The notes beneath the pieces were generated by a model. That model was given only the letters and a program-made list of their open reading frames with translations, did not search any database and was not told the origin of the DNA. The position numbers and the translations under genes are program-made. Shown here in pieces: positions 60,209-64,000 of a stretch of DNA of 64,000 nt; within the stretch, counting starts at the first letter, position 1; each line of letters opens with the position of its first letter. The DNA is from Armatimonadota bacterium (GTDB taxonomy: Bacteria; Armatimonadota; Fimbriimonadia; Fimbriimonadales; Fimbriimonadaceae), in the NCBI GenBank assembly GCA_016789105.1, contig JAEURN010000004.1:124001-188000 (forward strand), given 5' to 3'.

Positions 60209-60284
60209 CTCCCCCGTCCGGGGCAGAGTCCCGGCATGGCCGGGACGAGGGCGTGGCCTTGGGCCGGACGGGGGAGGCTCCCCC
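60209..60284. repeat. Nested palindromes in the sucC upstream region
   Basis: CTCCCCCGTCCGG (60209-60221) and CCGGACGGGGGAG (60264-60276) form a perfect 13-bp outer stem that encloses GTCCCGGC-ATG-GCCGGGAC (60228-60246). The right arm can alternatively fold as GGGGGAG-GCT-CCCCC (60270-60284). The element fills most of the 153-bp divergent gap. Confidence 0.75.
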
Positions 60285-60312
60285 GCGATGGCGCGGGTAA
60301 TCTCCGGCGACG

Positions 60313-61464
60313 ATGAAGCTGCACGAGTACCAGTCCAAAGACCTCTTGAGCAAGTACGGGGTTGCCGTGCCGGGCGGGGAAGTCGCGGTCAATTCTTCCG
60401 AAGCCAAGGCGGCGGCAGATCGGTTCGGCGGCAAAGTCGTGGTGAAGGCGCAGGTTTTGATGGGCGGCCGGGGCAAAGCAGGAGGCGTCAAGCTTTTCCA
60501 GGATAGTGAAAGTGCTGCGCAATTTGCCGGTGACCTCATCGGGAAACGTCTCGTCAGCATCCAAAACCCAGATGGCATGGTCGTGGAAAAAGTGCTCGTC
60601 GGCGAACTCGTCGACATTGCCGAGGAGTACTACCTCAGCGTCCTGCTCGACCGCGCCGAACAACGGCTCGTGGTGATGGTCAGCAAAGAGGGGGGCGTGG
60701 AGATCGAACAGGTTGCGGAAGAAAATCCCGATGCGATCATCCGGCTTTATGTAGACCCGGCCTGGGGATTGGACGACTTTGAGGTGCGGGATGCCGTCAA
60801 GCGGGCCAATATCCCAGGCCCGGCCCAACGCCAAATGGTCGCGATGATCAAAGGGCTGGTGCAGGTGTACCAAAAGGAAGATGCCGACCTCATCGAGATC
60901 AACCCTGTCGCTTGGACACCGGAGGGCAAGCTGCTTGCCGCCGATGCCAAAGTGAGCATCGATGAAAATGCTCTTTACCGGCATCCGGAATATGATGCGA
61001 CCAAGGACGACGCGGCAGATCACCCGATTGATGCCGAGGCGGGCAAACTGGGGATCGCCTACGTGAACCTTGGGGGAGACATCGGGATCATGGGCAATGG
61101 GGCCGGATTGGTGATGTGCTCGCTCGACGAGGTCAACCGGGCCGGTGGCCGGCCGGCAAACTTCTTGGATGTCGGGGGTGGCGCTGGAGCAGAAAGGGTC
61201 AAGACCTGCGTGAACCTGGTGCTGAAAGATCCCAATGTCAAGGGCCTGCTCATCAACATTTTTGGCGGCATCACCCGGGGAGATGAAGTCGCCAAGGGCC
61301 TGCTTGCCGCGTTCGCTGACCTAGACGTCAAAATCCCCGTCGTTGCCCGGATCGATGGCACGGCGGCCGAAGAAGGATTGAAAATCCTGGAAGGATCCCA
61401 AATCGTTGGGGCAGCGACCATGCAGGAAGCTGCACAAAAGGTTGTCGAACTGGCTTACGCCTAA
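60313..61464 (+). CDS. sucC: Succinate-CoA ligase, beta subunit
   Basis: Converts succinyl-CoA to succinate with ATP or GTP synthesis in the citric acid cycle. 383 residues. ATP-grasp domain start MKLHEYQSKDLLSKYGVAVP, then KAQVLMGGRGKAGGVKLF, LIEINPVAWTPEGKLLAADA and the C-terminal CoA ligase domain LGGDIGIMGNGAGLVM, NIFGGITRGDEVAKGL. Complete. sucD is not adjacent. The upstream region contains nested palindromes. Confidence 0.96.
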   Translation: MKLHEYQSKDLLSKYGVAVPGGEVAVNSSEAKAAADRFGGKVVVKAQVLMGGRGKAGGVKLFQDSESAAQFAGDLIGKRLVSIQNPDGMVVEKVLVGELVDIAEEYYLSVLLDRAEQRLVVMVSKEGGVEIEQVAEENPDAIIRLYVDPAWGLDDFEVRDAVKRANIPGPAQRQMVAMIKGLVQVYQKEDADLIEINPVAWTPEGKLLAADAKVSIDENALYRHPEYDATKDDAADHPIDAEAGKLGIAYVNLGGDIGIMGNGAGLVMCSLDEVNRAGGRPANFLDVGGGAGAERVKTCVNLVLKDPNVKGLLINIFGGITRGDEVAKGLLAAFADLDVKIPVVARIDGTAAEEGLKILEGSQIVGAATMQEAAQKVVELAYA

Positions 61465-61467
61465 CGA

Positions 61468-61875
61468 TCAGTTGATTTCCGCCGCGTTAAATGTTTCGCC
61501 GGCAAGGATCGTTTTGGGCTTGTTGAACCGCAGGTCGCCGTCGAGATAGATCTTTAACGTGCCGGTCTCGTCGGTGCCGGATGTGTTGACGAGCCAAACA
61601 ATGAAGGCAGTTTGGTTTGTATCGAGCTCAAAATCCGCGGCTTGTTCGGTCGGCGAATTGGTGAATGTGCACCAAGTCCCGGCGCCAGCCTTGCAGGGGT
61701 CGGTCTCCGTCGCCAGGTCGCGACCCTTCCGGGTCACCGCCATGGTGGTGACGTTGCCGGAGCTGGTTTCGAACACCACGCGGGCGATTGGATTACGGCT
61801 AGAAGCCGAAGTGACCCCACCGCAGGCACTCAGGGCCAGGCAGGAGGCGATGACGAGGGGCAGGCAGACCTTCAT
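61468..61875 (-). CDS. Lipoprotein, 135 aa, unknown function
   Basis: From ATG 61875 the leader MKVCLPLVIASCLALSACGG carries a lipobox LSAC. The mature domain is a small beta-sandwich-like fold (ARVVFETSSGNVTTMAVTRK; LDTNQTAFIVWLVNTSG; TLKIYLDGDL) with a Cys pair (DPCKAGAGTWC). No family recognised. It converges on sucC with a 3-bp gap. An in-frame extension upstream to 62010 overlaps the TfoX-like gene and is discarded. Confidence 0.78.
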   Translation of the reverse strand: MKVCLPLVIASCLALSACGGVTSASSRNPIARVVFETSSGNVTTMAVTRKGRDLATETDPCKAGAGTWCTFTNSPTEQAADFELDTNQTAFIVWLVNTSGTDETGTLKIYLDGDLRFNKPKTILAGETFNAAEIN

Positions 61876-61907
61876 GGCAGATTCTCCAGGGGCCCTTCGG
61901 GCAAGGG

Positions 61908-62279
61908 TCATGCCAACGGCTTGCGTTTGCCGGTTTTTTTGGCGGCGGCCCGTGCAGCCGCCTCCTGGCCGAGCTGGATCCACCTGGCCAGGGATTCTGG
62001 TCTCAGCCAATCCTCTTCCGGGATGGAGTAGTACTGCATGGCCATGGGTTTGTCGCCCCCGTTGAAGATAAAAGGGCCTTGGCCAGCCTCCTCAAAATGA
62101 TGGCGGCTCTCGTCATCCACCTTGAAATAGCCTTGGTCGACGGCATAGATGGCGTAGATCGGGCCCCCTTCGGAATAGTAGCCCCACCCTCCAAACATTG
62201 CCTTGGCCGTTGTCGGCGATATGGCGTCCAGCCGTTCAAGGCACTTTTGGGCCTCCGGGTTTTTGAGCGGGTTGGGCAT
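61908..62279 (-). CDS. TfoX N-terminal domain protein, 123 aa
   Basis: MPNPLKNPEAQKCLERLDAI, then AKAMFGGWGYYSEGGPIYAI and ADQ-like VDQGYFKVDDESRHHFEEAG and FIFNGGDKPMAMQYYSIPEE match the TfoX_N domain (RMFGG-type loop). TfoX controls competence in some proteobacteria, but stand-alone TfoX_N proteins elsewhere have no established role. Ends with a basic tail KKTGKRKPLA. Upstream of the lipoprotein by 32 bp on the same strand. Confidence 0.85.
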   Translation of the reverse strand: MPNPLKNPEAQKCLERLDAISPTTAKAMFGGWGYYSEGGPIYAIYAVDQGYFKVDDESRHHFEEAGQGPFIFNGGDKPMAMQYYSIPEEDWLRPESLARWIQLGQEAAARAAAKKTGKRKPLA

Positions 62280-62410
62280 GGGTGGAGTCTACTGTTTGGA
62301 TTGTTCGATTTGTCCTCAGCGGCCCCACCGGGCCGCACCATGGGTTGATAGGCCGAGCATGCTCCGGAATCGCATCAACGAGATCCCGGCCATGCCGGTA
62401 AATTGGAAGC

Positions 62411-63592
62411 ATGTTGCGCAAACGGATCGATTCCGACGCGGCCTACCTGGCTGCCCTCCGCCATGACTTCCACCGGTGCCCCGAGTTGATGTACGAAGAA
62501 GTCCAAACGAGCGGGCGGGTTCAGACCGAGTTGACCAAAGCCGGGGTTGCATTTAAGAACGGATTGGCGAAGGGGACCGGGGTTTTGGGCTTCATCCCGG
62601 CGACCCGGCCCGGTGGAAAGTGCGTCGCCTTGCGGGCGGACATGGATGCCTTGCCGATCCTGGAGGAAACGGGGCTGCCTTATGCCAGCGAGACCCCGGG
62701 CAAGATGCACGCTTGCGGCCACGATGGCCATACAACCATCCTCGTGGGGGTGGCGCGAGCACTCAGCCAAGAAGAAAACAGGCCAAACGATGTGTTGCTC
62801 CTGTTCCAGCCTGCTGAAGAAGGTGGTGCCGGGGGCCGAGCGATGTGCGAAGACGGAGCGTTGGATGGCCGCGTTCTCGGCAAGCCCGCAGACATTATTT
62901 ATGGGCTGCACGGTTGGCCAGATGAGGCGGCCGGCCAAATCCGGTGGAAGGTTGGCCCGATGATGGCGGCCACAAACTCGTGGACAATCACCGTGAGAGG
63001 GCAAGGAGGGCACGCGGCCGCTCCCCACACGACGGCCGACCCAGTCATTGCCGCCGCGCACATTGTGACGGCGCTGCAATCGATTGCCAGCCGGAATGTG
63101 GACCCGCTCGATTCGGTGGTGGTCAGCACAACCAAGCTCGATGGCGGTTCGGCCCACAACGTGATCCCGGAATCGGTTGAGATTTGGGGGACCTTGCGCA
63201 CCCTCAAAGAGGAGACCCGGCACATGGCGTCGCAGAGGATTCTCGAGATTGCCCAAGGGGTTGCCGCAGCCATGGGTTGTTCGGCGCAAGTGGACATTCC
63301 CGAGGGGTATCCGGTGACCGTGAACGATGCATCGGCCACGGCCAACGTCCGACGCGTTGCCGAGCAGGTCCTTGGCGAGGGTCGGGTGGCGGAACTCGCC
63401 AACCCCGTCATGGGAGGTGAAGACTTTAGCTATTACGGAGCACATGTTCCGGCATCGTTCTTCTTTGTCGGTTTGAATGCTTCAAGCGGGAAGATGGCCA
63501 GCGTGCACACGCCCCGGTTCGATTTTAATGATGCGGTGATTCCAGACTGCGTCGAATTGATGTGCCGGTTGGCGTTGGACACCGAAAAATGA
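62411..63592 (+). CDS. M20 family amidohydrolase (N-acyl amino acid hydrolase type)
   Basis: 393 residues. Metal-binding motifs of the M20D group: RADMDALPI, HACGHDGHTTILVG, FQPAEEGGAGGRAM, the dimerisation domain insert TVRGQGGHAAAPH, and NPVMGGEDFSYYGAH. Typical substrates are N-acetyl or aromatic N-acyl amino acids, or indole-3-acetyl conjugates, not resolved here. TAAATT lies 6 nt before the ATG, consistent with a leaderless transcript. Confidence 0.93.
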   Translation: MLRKRIDSDAAYLAALRHDFHRCPELMYEEVQTSGRVQTELTKAGVAFKNGLAKGTGVLGFIPATRPGGKCVALRADMDALPILEETGLPYASETPGKMHACGHDGHTTILVGVARALSQEENRPNDVLLLFQPAEEGGAGGRAMCEDGALDGRVLGKPADIIYGLHGWPDEAAGQIRWKVGPMMAATNSWTITVRGQGGHAAAPHTTADPVIAAAHIVTALQSIASRNVDPLDSVVVSTTKLDGGSAHNVIPESVEIWGTLRTLKEETRHMASQRILEIAQGVAAAMGCSAQVDIPEGYPVTVNDASATANVRRVAEQVLGEGRVAELANPVMGGEDFSYYGAHVPASFFFVGLNASSGKMASVHTPRFDFNDAVIPDCVELMCRLALDTEK

Positions 63593-63645
63593 CCGGCGCA
63601 ATTGCCAGGTTGCGCGGATAAGCCAGCTAGGGATACGATAGGGGC

Positions 63646-64000
63646 ATGCGTGGCCCCCACCTCGTTACTTGTGCCTTAACGGTGCTACTTGTTGCCCCTG
63701 CTTGCGCCCAAACCGTGGTGGAAGATTTTGAGTCGGCGGCTTTGGATAGTAGCACGATGTTCCAAAAGCCGCGGTTCAGCGGTTCAACAAGCGGCTTGCT
63801 GGAAACCAAATTCAATGCGGGTCATGTGGTGAGAATGCCCAGTCCGGCCTCCAACCTCGCCTTAGCGGGCAGCCAGGTTTTTGAGGCGCAGTTTGAGTTT
63901 ATGTGGCGGCGGGCTGGCCGCTGGTGCCGGTTGACGACATTCAATTCCGCAGGGCGTCCGAATCCTTATCTCGACCTATCCCGCAAGCTCCGGATCGATT
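63646..64000 (+). CDS. Secreted protein, N-terminal part (runs off window)
   Basis: ATG 63646 follows TACGAT by 6 nt and also AGGGG. Signal peptide MRGPHLVTCALTVLLVAPACA is followed by QTVVEDFESAALDSST, a start typical of secreted beta-sandwich (laminin-G or carbohydrate-binding-like) proteins of this group. At least 118 residues, with no stop before the window edge. Function not assignable. Probably a PEP-CTERM or extracellular protein, which is only a guess. Confidence 0.75.
   Translation, partial: MRGPHLVTCALTVLLVAPACAQTVVEDFESAALDSSTMFQKPRFSGSTSGLLETKFNAGHVVRMPSPASNLALAGSQVFEAQFEFMWRRAGRWCRLTTFNSAGRPNPYLDLSRKLRID

Overview
The window looks like chromosomal DNA from an Armatimonadota bacterium close to Fimbriimonas. 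This is inferred from content, not from a database search. The clues are a high GC content with GTG and TTG starts, two type IV pilin-like pseudopilins with the N-terminal pattern [18 protein letters not shown], three PEP-CTERM proteins (VPEPA, hydrophobic stretch, RRKRK tail), gene-dense mixed-strand organisation, and a core of ordinary housekeeping genes. No insertion sequence, prophage or CRISPR array was seen.

Layout. 1-2 kb: an ECF sigma factor and several very small genes (YjfB-like, zinc ribbon). 1.7-6.1 kb: a minus-strand operon gatC-gatA-membrane protein-ispE-nucleotidyltransferase-hypothetical. 6.1-13.3 kb: a DUF255-like secreted protein, tRNA-Ser(CGA), a CreD-shaped membrane protein, a large secreted S9 peptidase and a DUF4870 protein. 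13.4-17.1 kb: PPK2, then a sulfur operon (TauE-type transporter, rhodanese, persulfide dioxygenase-rhodanese fusion), functionally linked to the sulfide:quinone oxidoreductase at 26-27 kb. 17-23.7 kb: pseudopilin, class C serine hydrolase, second ECF sigma factor, VOC protein, acetyl-CoA synthetase. 23.9-24.4 kb: a 16-cysteine metallothionein-like peptide and a Cys-rich secreted protein.

24.5-30.6 kb is an AT-richer accessory island of three paralogous two-gene cassettes (short secreted protein followed by a longer secreted protein). Each is preceded by a promoter-like TTGACT...TAGCRT whose spacer holds a homopolymeric G tract (8, 9 and 17 G, spacers 21, 16 and 24 nt). This resembles the spacer-length phase-variation switch of Bordetella fim promoters. 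A shared stem-loop separates the units from each other and from pnp.

30.7-46.8 kb: pnp-rpsO, gpsA, a beta-propeller lipoprotein with a 9-bp tandem repeat, two adjacent PilC/GspF genes plus a membrane J-protein, three minor pilin genes, metG, yraN, an rnhB lacking a normal start codon, and tRNA-His. 46.8-51 kb: M48 peptidase, GNAT, DUF1844, pseudopilin, PEP-CTERM. 51.2-55.3 kb: mfd, then a divergent thioredoxin-fold gene with an in-frame TGA exactly where the first cysteine of CxxC belongs (UGAC) and a SECIS-like hairpin 18 nt downstream. This is a strong selenoprotein candidate. 55.3-64 kb: two further PEP-CTERM genes, an AraC regulator, GNAT, an orphan nuoB-nuoI pair, sucC preceded by nested palindromes, lipoprotein, TfoX-N protein, M20 amidohydrolase and a truncated secreted protein.

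The two observations most worth testing are the UGA-containing thioredoxin-fold gene (54792-55301) and the poly-G promoter cassettes (24468-30618). Several genes also carry a TANNNT box 6-7 nt before the ATG, which suggests leaderless transcription.
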